Below, piece by piece: positions 10,130-18,376 of a stretch of 64,000 bases of DNA. Each line of letters opens with the position of its first letter. The stretch's first letter is position 1. Location: positions 558,001 to 622,000 of the forward strand of contig JAXLRU010000002.1 in the NCBI GenBank assembly GCA_046330935.1, in the 5' to 3' direction. This stretch comes from JAXLRU01 sp046330935. GTDB taxonomy: Bacteria; Actinomycetota; Actinomycetes; Actinomycetales; Kineosporiaceae. The position numbers and the translations under genes are program-made. The notes beneath the pieces were generated by a model. It saw only the letters and a program-made list of their open reading frames with translations. It did no database searches and was not told the origin of the DNA.

Positions 10130-10906
10130 TCATGTCGCGTCGACGAGGAGACGCCAGGCGGCGTGGGCCGGGCGCGACCGGTCCGAGCCGAGGGCGCGCC
10201 ACGCTCGGTGATCGACATCGGCGAGGTGACGGTCGGCCGCACGCAGGCGCCTTCGATCGGACGCTGTCAGTTCCATCCGCAGGGTCATCGGATCGTCGAC
10301 GAGCGACGTGAGGAAGGCGACGTCGAGCAGGTGTCGCTCGGGGTCGTGAAGGCGGGTCGCGTCGGCTTTCAGCAGCAGCGCCCCGAGCAGGTTCGGGACG
10401 GGAACGAGCGCTTGCCTGCCGGAGCGTTCGACAGGGACCAGTTCGAGCCGTCGAAGTGCTTGTGTCCCACCCGGGACCTCGATGGTCGTCCGTTGCCCGA
10501 CGGTTCTCAGCGACGCGCGCTTGGGCGGGTGGTCGGGCGCGAGGACGTCGACGACGAGGCGTCCACGGGTGAACCGGTGGCCCGAGGTATGCAGCTCCTC
10601 GACCTCGAAGCCCAGGTCACGCACGGCACGAGCACAACGTGGCACGGCATCGGGGTGGACGTAGAGGTTCGAGAGGAGGTCGAGGTCGTCGCTGGTTCGC
10701 GGCGCGGGGACCCCGGCGACCCAGGCTCTGAGCGCGATCATCTGTCCGCCGATCAGGCACCACTCCGTCGGGTGGAGCGTCGCTGCCAGGTTCATCAGGA
10801 CTGACCAGATGTCCTCGTCGGCGCCGGCCACGGCGGCAAGCGTGATCCGCCGTGACACCACCGGTGGCTGCGGCCGGTGCGCGGAGCTGGCGTCGTCGTC
10901 GCTCAC
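10130..10906 (-). CDS. AbiEii-like nucleotidyltransferase toxin
   Basis: This 258-residue protein resembles the nucleotidyltransferase toxins of AbiE-type (type IV) toxin-antitoxin systems. Residues 52-60 (IGGQMIALR) form the substrate-binding glycine motif. Residues 71-78 (TSDDLDLL) carry the paired metal-binding aspartates D74 and D76 of the DNA polymerase-beta fold. The rest is helical. Its ATG overlaps the stop of the upstream DNA-binding gene as ATGA (10903-10906), the coupling expected of antitoxin-first pairs. In characterised AbiE systems the toxin stops growth upon phage infection. That role here is inference from family, pairing and location inside a defence island. Confidence 0.72.
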   Translation of the reverse strand: MSDDDASSAHRPQPPVVSRRITLAAVAGADEDIWSVLMNLAATLHPTEWCLIGGQMIALRAWVAGVPAPRTSDDLDLLSNLYVHPDAVPRCARAVRDLGFEVEELHTSGHRFTRGRLVVDVLAPDHPPKRASLRTVGQRTTIEVPGGTQALRRLELVPVERSGRQALVPVPNLLGALLLKADATRLHDPERHLLDVAFLTSLVDDPMTLRMELTASDRRRLRAADRHLADVDHRAWRALGSDRSRPAHAAWRLLVDAT

Positions 10907-11631
10907 TGGTCCTCACTCTCGCGGCGAACCCGAAGGGGTGGCGCCGTGGCGCGCCACTTCTCGGTGATGCTCGTCCACAGCGCTTTCCCGGCCCTCTCGC
11001 TGCGCGGTTCCCCGCTCTCCAGCAGGTCGACCGCCACGACGGGAGCGGGCATCTCCGCTCTCCCGTTCAGCACCCGGGATGCGGACGTCGGGACGCTGTG
11101 GACGACGAGGGCGCCCGCGGCAGCAGGCCACAGCTGCAAGTCCCGCTGCAGAGCCGCGACTCGTGCGGCTTCCGCGTAGACCTCGGTGACGGCATCAGCG
11201 ACGAGGTCCGTCCATCGAGGAGCGAGGGTGACGCCGGAGGCCGCGACCTCCCGCTGCTTGACCAGGTGCGAGCCGATCCCGCGGGGGCCGTCGAAGTGGA
11301 CGGTGCGCGCCCGGCTGCGGACCAGCGCCGCGAGAGCCGGCGCGTCACGCGTGAACGCCAAGCGGCGAAGACGTGCGATCTCGGGCGGAGTGGCCCAGGG
11401 CGTCGGCACTCCGTCGAGCAGCATCAGCAGGGTCCAGGCGTTCCGTGCAGACAAGGGCCGCGTCGGCGGCCTTTCGCGCTCAGCAAAGTCCATGAGGCTG
11501 GCACGATCCAAGATCACTCGGCCTGCCATCTTCCGACCCGTCAGCGAGCCTTCCTGCCACAGGACTCGGACGCGTTGGGGCGACACGCGCAGCAGGGCGG
11601 CGGCTTCGGTAGTGCTGACCACCTGGTCCAC
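10903..11631 (-). CDS. AbiEi-like DNA-binding antitoxin with N-terminal helix-turn-helix
   Basis: This 242-residue protein begins with a MerR/excisionase-like helix-turn-helix (about 5-48, 'TTEAAALLRVSPQRVRVL'). A C-terminal domain without recognised enzyme motifs follows, as in proteins that pair with AbiEii-like nucleotidyltransferases. The GTG start at 11631 has a GGAGGA site 8 bases upstream. Just upstream lie nested inverted repeats (11646-11679), where this protein probably binds to repress its own operon. It is translationally coupled to the downstream toxin gene. It could instead be a plain regulator, but its size, order and overlap favour an antitoxin. Confidence 0.68.
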   Translation of the reverse strand: MDQVVSTTEAAALLRVSPQRVRVLWQEGSLTGRKMAGRVILDRASLMDFAERERPPTRPLSARNAWTLLMLLDGVPTPWATPPEIARLRRLAFTRDAPALAALVRSRARTVHFDGPRGIGSHLVKQREVAASGVTLAPRWTDLVADAVTEVYAEAARVAALQRDLQLWPAAAGALVVHSVPTSASRVLNGRAEMPAPVVAVDLLESGEPRSERAGKALWTSITEKWRATAPPLRVRRESEDQ

Positions 11632-11645
11632 GCCAGTCCTCCACT

Positions 11646-11679
11646 GCGACTAGGGTTTGCTTGCGACAACCCTAGTCGC
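11646..11679 (-). promoter_or_regulatory. Nested inverted-repeat operator upstream of the AbiE-like pair
   Basis: Two perfect 12-bp arms, GCGACTAGGGTT (11646-11657) and AACCCTAGTCGC (11668-11679), face each other across 10 bp. A second overlapping inverted repeat, TTGCGAC/GTCGCAA, uses the right arm and the loop. The site sits 15 bp upstream of the antitoxin GTG, between it and the zinc-ribbon gene. AbiE antitoxins are known to repress their own operons from inverted repeats, so this is a probable autoregulatory operator. It implies that the pair has its own promoter inside the island. Confidence 0.62.
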
Positions 11680-11732
11680 AATGTTGTCTGACCTCAAGCC
11701 GCAGCGGCGCCCGCGTCGATGATGAGCACGTC

Positions 11733-13043
11733 TCACGGGATACGGCTGCTCATGAGGCAGGCTCTCCGGTTCAGGACATTGATCTCGTCGACTCGCCAAC
11801 CCTTCGGCTCCTTGACGATCGCCCGCCGGACGATCCTGTCCTCGCACTTTCCCGTACTCGTATCAGCCCTGTACGACACGACTCCCAGCGATTCGTCAGG
11901 GCTCGGTGAGGTAATGCTGACGACACGCACACGCCGGTAGGACTCGGATGTCACCACCTTGACCCAGGAATTCTTGTCGCCGACGTCTCTCTTGCGATCA
12001 GTGGACAGCAGGTCGTAGGCGGCGGCAGCGTCGCCCGCCTGCAGCGACGAGTAGTACCGTTCCAACGCCGATCTCGGGTCCTGCGGCTCGTCAAAGGCCT
12101 TAAGCCGTGCGCCCACTTCCGAAGCGTCGGGCTCGCTTGCAGGCCCAGAGAGGTCGACGGCCATCTCACCCGCCACAGCGATTCCCGCACCGGCGACGGC
12201 GCTCACGCCTCCGTGCCAGGAACACGCGCCCTGCCGATGCTGGGCGTAGCTGATACTGCCGTCGGCGCAGACAAATCGTGGGGTGATGCCCGGCGAGGCT
12301 TGCCCTCCGCCTCCACCCGAGCCGCGGCCTGCCGCCCGGCCCCCGCCCAAGTACCCAGCAGAACCGCCCGGATTCCCGGACGGCAGCACGAACGGAGAGG
12401 CCACGTAGGGTCGAGGGACACCAGATCCGCCTGGGTCCTCACCGCCGTCCCACCACATCCATGCAGTCAGGGCTGTCACTGAAGCGGCTACCGCGATGCC
12501 CAGCGGCCGGGTCGCTTGCCGCGCACGCCAACGAAGGAGCACGAGGCGTCGCGAGGTGCCGGCGACCGATGCCACGGCGCATGGTGGACAGTGGCGTCGC
12601 GGGGAGGCTTTCACAGCTCGCGCCTCGCCCGGCCGGATGAAACGAGAGTTGATCAACTGTGATGGATCGCCTCGTGGCCGCCCGCAGTTCGAGCACGCCG
12701 ACGCATCATCGCAACGCTCGCACAGAAGCAAGACGTCGGCGCCCTGATCGCTCCAACGGATTCCCAGCCGTCGGCACTTGCCGCACTTCTTTGCAGGCCA
12801 GTCGAAAATGCGGAACAGGTTGTCGCGGACCTCGCGAAGGTCGCGGTCTGTGGCGATGGGCAACGCCGTCCCCTCCACGATCGCGTTGATCATCAACTCC
12901 CCGTAGTCCCGCTTGTCGGCCCGGCGCATGCGACCGACGTAGGTTCGCGCACCGTCCAGTCCACGTAGCCGCACGATGGGGCCGCCCCGCCTGGGTGCCC
13001 GGACAGTGTGGCCAGTCCGAGACCGGTCGCTGGGTGTCGGCAT
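11733..13043 (-). CDS. Zinc-ribbon, single-span membrane protein with DUF3761-like motif and NTF2-like C terminus
   Basis: This 436-residue protein has an unusual architecture. Four CxxC pairs (C87/C90, C108/C111, C117/C120, C152/C155) suggest two zinc ribbons in the cytoplasmic N-terminal part. One membrane span follows at about 181-198, then a Gly/Ser-rich linker. A motif near 255-281 (FVCADGSISYAQ...CSWHGG) resembles DUF3761. The last 115 residues ('ALERYYSSLQAGDAAAAYDLL') look like an NTF2/SnoaL-type fold. The ATG at 13043 has AAGGAG 6 bases upstream. Base composition is lower in GC than the flanks, suggesting transfer. Its place within a split restriction operon hints at a defence role, but no function is known to me. 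Confidence 0.65.
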   Translation of the reverse strand: MPTPSDRSRTGHTVRAPRRGGPIVRLRGLDGARTYVGRMRRADKRDYGELMINAIVEGTALPIATDRDLREVRDNLFRIFDWPAKKCGKCRRLGIRWSDQGADVLLLCERCDDASACSNCGRPRGDPSQLINSRFIRPGEARAVKASPRRHCPPCAVASVAGTSRRLVLLRWRARQATRPLGIAVAASVTALTAWMWWDGGEDPGGSGVPRPYVASPFVLPSGNPGGSAGYLGGGRAAGRGSGGGGGQASPGITPRFVCADGSISYAQHRQGACSWHGGVSAVAGAGIAVAGEMAVDLSGPASEPDASEVGARLKAFDEPQDPRSALERYYSSLQAGDAAAAYDLLSTDRKRDVGDKNSWVKVVTSESYRRVRVVSITSPSPDESLGVVSYRADTSTGKCEDRIVRRAIVKEPKGWRVDEINVLNRRACLMSSRIP

Positions 13044-13073
13044 GCCCTCTCCTTCGGCGCCCTGACGTGGCTG

Positions 13074-14102
13074 TCAGGCGTCCGCCGCGTCGTCGACGAC
13101 GAGCAGCCGGGTCAGGGGGATGCGGGAGCGCCACTTCTGCGGGAGGGCCTCGTAGTTGTCGAGGACCAGCCCGACAACGTCCTCGCCGCTGAGCAGGCGA
13201 AGGCTGCTGCGCTGACGTTCGATTGCGAGGGCGGGCACGCTGTACTTGCCGAGCGTCACGAACACGGCCAGCTCGTGTCCCTGCTGGGTGCCGATGAGCT
13301 GCTGCACCTCGGGCGCGCCGATCGTGGACGTGTGGTGCTTGCACTGCACCTTGATCAGCGGTGGTTCGACGCCGAGCGGGTCACGGTGGGCGATGACGTC
13401 CACTCCCCCGTCCTGGCCGTACTGCGTAACTCGGGCCTGGTAGCCGAGGGCGCGGAGCAGGTCGGCGGTGAACTCCTCGAACTCGCGGTGGTTGAGTTCC
13501 TTCTCCAGCGCGGAGAGCACGAAGTCTCGGGTGTGTCGGTCGATGCGGGACGCGCGGGGCTCGTCGACGCTGTCCACGGCGGGTTCGTTGGCGGCAGCGG
13601 TCTCGACGACACGGGTCACGTCCTCCTCGGACGTCTCCGTAGTGCCGAGCGCTGCGCGGAACTCCGCCGCATGCTTCTTGATCTGGAACACGGTCAGGAA
13701 CGCACCCAGCTCGTACAGGGCCGGCTGCGTGAACACCGTGCGCGACAACCCGACCTTCACCCACCGGACGTCGCGGCGGTGCCGGTGCGTCTCCGCGCCC
13801 GCCTCGAAGCGGTAGTCGCCTGTCACTACGCCGATGTTGATCGTGCTGTCGGGCTTGTAGGGGCAGACGACGATGTCGCCGACCTGCATGTCATTGCGGA
13901 ACCGCCACATGCTGCCGGTCCAGGCCGCGATTCCCCGCGGCTTGCGGTCAGGGTAAGCCTCCGCCAGGGCGCGCTTGAGGTCGTCCCAATGGTCAGGGAT
14001 TCGGCTGAGGTCGCCCAGTTCGTCCCAGCCGACGCTGACGAATCCCTGCTCGACCAGCTCCGTCGTCAGGGTGTCGTTGTGGATGCCCCACATCGCAGTC
14101 AC
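13074..14102 (-). CDS. Mrr-family restriction endonuclease with PUA/EVE-like N-terminal domain
   Basis: This 342-residue protein is a PD-(D/E)xK nuclease of the Mrr type. The C-terminal domain has E210, D235 in 'GQDGGVDVIA', and Q253/K255 in 'KVQCKHH', the expected catalytic set. The N-terminal 120 residues ('VGDIVVCPYKPDSTINIGVVTGDY') resemble PUA/EVE-like folds that read modified bases, so a modification-dependent nuclease is plausible. The GTG at 14102 overlaps the hsdS stop as GTGA; an ATG at 14093 is an alternative start. Co-translation with hsdS is unusual and suggests it belongs to the restriction operon. Confidence 0.82.
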   Translation of the reverse strand: MTAMWGIHNDTLTTELVEQGFVSVGWDELGDLSRIPDHWDDLKRALAEAYPDRKPRGIAAWTGSMWRFRNDMQVGDIVVCPYKPDSTINIGVVTGDYRFEAGAETHRHRRDVRWVKVGLSRTVFTQPALYELGAFLTVFQIKKHAAEFRAALGTTETSEEDVTRVVETAAANEPAVDSVDEPRASRIDRHTRDFVLSALEKELNHREFEEFTADLLRALGYQARVTQYGQDGGVDVIAHRDPLGVEPPLIKVQCKHHTSTIGAPEVQQLIGTQQGHELAVFVTLGKYSVPALAIERQRSSLRLLSGEDVVGLVLDNYEALPQKWRSRIPLTRLLVVDDAADA

Positions 14103-15370
14103 TGTGCTGCCAGCTCCTCGGCGAGGTCGAGATCGGACGAGCCCCCCGTTAGTCGGCCCGAGAATGCGGCTGACAGCAGCGCTCGCCTCAGCGACTCGCC
14201 ATGTCGCTCCGCAGATGTCAAGGAGTTTCTGAGGCGAATGGTCGCCGCGTCGGCCGCGCCAACCTCTTCAACGGCGTTACGCATCCGTTCGCGAGTAGGC
14301 CACGGTACGACCAATTCCCGGAAGTAGCCGAGGCTCAGATTGGGCTGAACCCCTCCACTCGACGCACGTCGCATCTCTTCATAGCTCGACTCGAGAACCA
14401 AACGCAACCAAGATCGCTCGATTTGATCGGCACCCTTCAGACTCAGCGCCGCGCACGCCTGATTGCAGGTGGCTGAAATCCCCAGCTCCGCAACAGTGCC
14501 CCGAGTTTTTCCCTCCCCGTACATCGCGACAAGAAGCGTGCCTTTAGGCCAAAGCCTGATCGAAGTCTCATGGAGCGCTAGCTCAGTAACGAATCGCGAG
14601 GCCTGTGTGATGATTCCGTCCGAAAGATCGCCGCTGGTCACCCAGGGGACGACCCCGCTCTCCCAGTAAGCCGTGTTCCCGCGGCGTGGCGTCGCGCCGG
14701 ACCCGATAGTGCACAGCTCGCCCAGGCGATGGGCTTGCGCGGAGCTTCGCTGCTCTGCGACGAAACGCGCCTTGAGGGACAGTGCCAACATTTCGGTTCG
14801 ACGACGAGCGGCACCGATGAGCGAGCCGGCGGCGTCGAGGCGGGAGAGGTGGTCTTCGAGGATGTCGACGATCCGCCGCTGCTCGAACATAGGCGGAACT
14901 GGAACACTGAGGGTGGCTAGGTTCTTGCGCGATATGCGCTTGCGGGTTGTACCGGATTGCAACGAAGCAGCTAATCCGTGACCAACCGGAGAATTGAACC
15001 ACCACATAAGAAATCTTGGATCGACATCCTCGCGAGCCAGTCGAATAACGGCAACATCGACGGCAGTAACTGCCGACCCAATGCCTCGGGGTACCAGACA
15101 GGCGCGGGCGATGGGCTCGGGCATACGCGCCACGAGGATGTCGCCTTGATTCAGGTACGTGCATCCGAGGGCTCGCGCCTGGTCCTCACTCATCCATCGA
15201 TCGCTTCGATCGCGGAAGACACCCACTCCCACGTCTGCGAGCTGGGTGAGGCGCACCGATCCAAAAGGATCTTGATCCTTGGACTCAACCCAGTCGCCGT
15301 CACAGAAGAGCCCCCCACGTGCTAGCTCAGCGACGGTTTCCGAGCGCCATCCCGACGGCAAGCCCGTCAC
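14099..15370 (-). CDS. hsdS: Type I restriction-modification specificity subunit HsdS
   Basis: This 423-residue subunit determines the DNA target of the type I complex. It has two target-recognition domains, each followed by a conserved helical spacer. The first half ends 'LSVPVPPMFEQRRIVDILEDHLSRLDAA'-like (written here in part: IVDILEDHLSRLDAA near 165-185). The second ends in the region 'ELVVPWPTRERMRNAVEE'. Base composition is clearly lower in GC in the recognition domains (for example around 14940-15060), as is common for hsdS alleles exchanged by recombination. The ATG overlaps the hsdR stop as ATGA at 15367-15370. The stop overlaps the nuclease gene start. Confidence 0.9.
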   Translation of the reverse strand: MTGLPSGWRSETVAELARGGLFCDGDWVESKDQDPFGSVRLTQLADVGVGVFRDRSDRWMSEDQARALGCTYLNQGDILVARMPEPIARACLVPRGIGSAVTAVDVAVIRLAREDVDPRFLMWWFNSPVGHGLAASLQSGTTRKRISRKNLATLSVPVPPMFEQRRIVDILEDHLSRLDAAGSLIGAARRRTEMLALSLKARFVAEQRSSAQAHRLGELCTIGSGATPRRGNTAYWESGVVPWVTSGDLSDGIITQASRFVTELALHETSIRLWPKGTLLVAMYGEGKTRGTVAELGISATCNQACAALSLKGADQIERSWLRLVLESSYEEMRRASSGGVQPNLSLGYFRELVVPWPTRERMRNAVEEVGAADAATIRLRNSLTSAERHGESLRRALLSAAFSGRLTGGSSDLDLAEELAAQ

Positions 15371-18153
15371 GCCGTCAGCTCCGCGTTCAACTTCTCCACC
15401 AGCTCCTCGACGTCATCACCAAGATCCCGGGCGGCGCCGTCCACCCCGCCCCGCTCGACGAACGGTGCGGCGTCGAGGTCGTCCACGTCCAAACCAGCAG
15501 AAGCGGCGATGACCTCGGCCATGCGGTCGAGCCACCACCGCTGCTCGTCCGAGAACGCGACGCCGGCCTGCGACTGCTGCAGCAACCAGCCCTGGTACCG
15601 CTCGCGCACCTTATCCGCGTACGGGATGAGCTCGCCGTCGAGCCCCAGCGTGTAGCGCAGCAGCGACACGAGGTCGGTGACCCGGGCCCGGTCGTTGTGC
15701 CGCACCCGCGGCGCGCCATGAACGGCCTCGTACGCCGCCCACACCAGGTCGACGGTCCACCCGCGCGGGGGCCGGGCGATCCGGTCGGCCAGCTCCTTGA
15801 TCGACCCGAACGGCACCCGGGCGGCCCTGGCCTCCGAGAGCACCTGCAGCGCGCTGATCTCCGACCGGTGCTCGGCCAGGTACGCCGACCACGATTCGAC
15901 GATCGACCGCGCCCGGTCCGCGTCGACCACCCCGTACGCGTCGAGCAGCACGTCCGCGGACTCGTCGATGATCCGGTCGTGCGAGCGCCGCAGCTCCAGG
16001 ATCCGCGCCCGCAGCTCCGGGTTCGCCGCCAGCGGCGTCACCGCCTTCTCGACCAGCTCGACGAGGACGTCCGCCGGGTCAGCCCCGGGCGAGGCGGCCA
16101 CCGCGGCAGCCTGCACGTCAGCGTCCACCGCATCGACCAGCCCTCGCACGATCGCGGTCAGCGGTACGCCGGCGACGCCGTCCAGTTCGGCCCGCTCCTC
16201 CGCCGTCACCTGCCGCTCCAGCGCCGCGAGCCGCGACGCCAGCGTCGCCACCTCCGCCTCGGTGATGACGAGGTTCGCGGCTTTGTCGAGCAGCGCCTTC
16301 AACGACACCGACCGGTCGCGGTTCAGCGGCGGCTCGACGAACGCATGTTCGGTGACCCCCACGGCGTCCACGATGACGAACCGCTCCTTGTGGTGGGCGT
16401 CAGGCGTGACGGCGGCGAAGTCGGCGTCCGCAATCGTCCGGGCACCCCGGCCCTTCATCTGCTCGAAGTACTGCGCCGACTTCACGTCCCGCAGGAACAT
16501 CACGACCTCGAGCGGCTTCACGTCCGTGCCGGTCGCAATCATGTCGACGGTGACAGCGATACGCAGTTCCGGTGAGGTGCGGAACTGCTGCAGGTGCCCC
16601 TTCGGGTCCTTCGCCGCGTACGTGATCTTCGCGGCGAAGTCGTTGCCCTTGCCGAACACCTCTCGTGCGAGCCGCACCACCTCCTCGGCGTGCGCGTCGT
16701 CCTTGCAGAAGATCAACGTCTTCGGCACCGCCGACCGGCCGGGGAAGATCTCCGTGAACAGGCGGTCCCGGTACGTCTCGAGCACGAGCCGGATCTGCTG
16801 CGGCGCCGTCACCGCGCGGTCCAACTGGCTCGGCGTGTAGTCGACGTCGTCGTCCAACACCTGCAGCCGCTGCACGCGCGTCCGCTTGTCCACCACCGGC
16901 ACGACAGTGCCGGCCTCGATGTGCCCGCCCTGCTCCGACTTCTCCGTGCGGATCCGGTAGATGTCGAAGTCGACGTTGACGCCGTCGGCCACCGACTGCG
17001 GATACGTGTACTCCGAGACCAGGTTCTGCTGGAAGAACGCGAACGTCTGCTTGCCCGGCGTCGCCGTCAACCCCACGACGTGCGCGTCGAAGTACTCCAA
17101 CACCCCCCGCCACACCCCGTAGATCGAGCGGTGCGCCTCGTCCACGATCACCAGGTCGAACGTCTCCGGCGGCAACCCCGTGGAATACGGAACGGCGACC
17201 GGCTCCGCGGGCGTCCAGCCGTCCAGGCCCGGGTCGTCGTAGTCGGGCGCGTCCCCGCCCTGCAGCACCCGGTACACCCGCTGGATCGTCGAGATCACCA
17301 CGTTCGTGCTGGCCAGCATCCCCGCCGACGTCAGCTTGTCCACGGCGTACAGCTCCGTGAAGCGCCGGCCGTCGTCCGGCGTCCGGTAGTTGCCGAACTC
17401 CGCCCGCGTCTGGTCACCCAGGTTGTTCCTGTCCACCAGGAACAGCACCCGCGAGAACCCGCCGTGCCGCAACAACCGGTACGACAGCGTCACCGCCGTG
17501 TACGTCTTGCCCGCACCCGTCGCCATCTGGATCAGCGACCGCGAGAACCGCTGCTCGGCCAGCGCCGCCTCGACGCCCCGGATCGCGTCGATCTGCGCCG
17601 GACGCAACGGCGCGACGTCGAGCGCGGGCAGCCGCTTCACCTTCGCCCGCCACGTCGGCGCAACCGGATCGTTCTCGGCCTCCCGCAACACCCGCGCCAG
17701 CGACTCCGGCCGGGGGAAGCAGAAGACCCGACGCGAGCGCGGCGCCGGATCGAACCCGTTCGTGAACTGCGTCTCCGACCCCGACGCCTCGAACACGAAC
17801 GGCAGCCGCCCGCCCACGACGATGGCCCGCCTGCGGTGCGACTCCGGCAGGCCGGTCGCGTACATCGCCGACTGCCACTCCACGCCGGACAGCGTCGTCC
17901 CCTCGGGCTTCGCCTCGATCACCCCGACCACGCGCTTGTCGACGTAGAGCAGGTAGTCGGCGCGACCGTGCCCCGGCGCCATCACCGTCTCGCGCAAGGC
18001 CACGCCCTGCCCTGCGAAGAGGTTCAGCGCGGCCTTGTCCTGCACCGACCAACCGGCCGCGGCGAGCTGCTGGTCGATGAGCACGCGGGCACGTTGCTCG
18101 GCGGCCAGGCGCACGTCGTCCGGGGTCACGATCGCGAGCGTAGGCGCCGCCAC
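15367..18153 (-). CDS. hsdR: Type I restriction endonuclease subunit HsdR (EcoEI-type)
   Basis: This 928-residue restriction and translocation subunit starts the defence island. The nuclease domain shows D66, E80 and K82 in 'ADYLLY...GVIEAKPEG'. The helicase motor has Walker A ATGAGKT at about 211-217 and DEAH at about 338-341. The C-terminal segment 'WLDRMAEVIAAS' resembles the EcoEI R C-terminal domain. The complex translocates DNA and cuts unmodified targets. The ATG is followed by MAAPTLAIVTPDDVR. The gene lies divergent from the secreted-protein gene at 18377 and overlaps hsdS downstream. All visible catalytic motifs are intact. Confidence 0.92.
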   Translation of the reverse strand: MAAPTLAIVTPDDVRLAAEQRARVLIDQQLAAAGWSVQDKAALNLFAGQGVALRETVMAPGHGRADYLLYVDKRVVGVIEAKPEGTTLSGVEWQSAMYATGLPESHRRRAIVVGGRLPFVFEASGSETQFTNGFDPAPRSRRVFCFPRPESLARVLREAENDPVAPTWRAKVKRLPALDVAPLRPAQIDAIRGVEAALAEQRFSRSLIQMATGAGKTYTAVTLSYRLLRHGGFSRVLFLVDRNNLGDQTRAEFGNYRTPDDGRRFTELYAVDKLTSAGMLASTNVVISTIQRVYRVLQGGDAPDYDDPGLDGWTPAEPVAVPYSTGLPPETFDLVIVDEAHRSIYGVWRGVLEYFDAHVVGLTATPGKQTFAFFQQNLVSEYTYPQSVADGVNVDFDIYRIRTEKSEQGGHIEAGTVVPVVDKRTRVQRLQVLDDDVDYTPSQLDRAVTAPQQIRLVLETYRDRLFTEIFPGRSAVPKTLIFCKDDAHAEEVVRLAREVFGKGNDFAAKITYAAKDPKGHLQQFRTSPELRIAVTVDMIATGTDVKPLEVVMFLRDVKSAQYFEQMKGRGARTIADADFAAVTPDAHHKERFVIVDAVGVTEHAFVEPPLNRDRSVSLKALLDKAANLVITEAEVATLASRLAALERQVTAEERAELDGVAGVPLTAIVRGLVDAVDADVQAAAVAASPGADPADVLVELVEKAVTPLAANPELRARILELRRSHDRIIDESADVLLDAYGVVDADRARSIVESWSAYLAEHRSEISALQVLSEARAARVPFGSIKELADRIARPPRGWTVDLVWAAYEAVHGAPRVRHNDRARVTDLVSLLRYTLGLDGELIPYADKVRERYQGWLLQQSQAGVAFSDEQRWWLDRMAEVIAASAGLDVDDLDAAPFVERGGVDGAARDLGDDVEELVEKLNAELTA

Positions 18154-18331
18154 GGACGCTCAGCACCCACCTCGGCGGAAGTCGTGCGAAACACACGGGC
18201 GGTCTGCGTCCGGACCATGCGTCGGCCGCCTTTGGGGACTCTCCGCGCGCTCATACCGCGCGAATGCTCCCCAGATCGGCAGGGGACAGGTCTTCCCTTC
18301 CCCCCGAGCGGCCTCACTGACAGGCTGGGCT

Positions 18332-18363
18332 CACTCGGTGTCACCTGATGACACCACAGAGTG
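18332..18363. promoter_or_regulatory. Inverted repeat in the divergent hsdR/secreted-protein intergenic region
   Basis: A perfect inverted repeat GGTGTCA-CCTGA-TGACACC spans 18337-18355. It is flanked by outer CACTC (18332-18336) and GAGTG (18359-18363), so a longer stem is possible. It ends 13 bp before the ATG of the secreted protein, overlapping the likely 5' untranslated region. It could be an operator for the divergent promoters or an RNA stem. The rest of the 223-bp gap (18154-18376) shows no other clear signal. Confidence 0.4.
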
Positions 18364-18376
18364 AGGCGGAGGGGTC

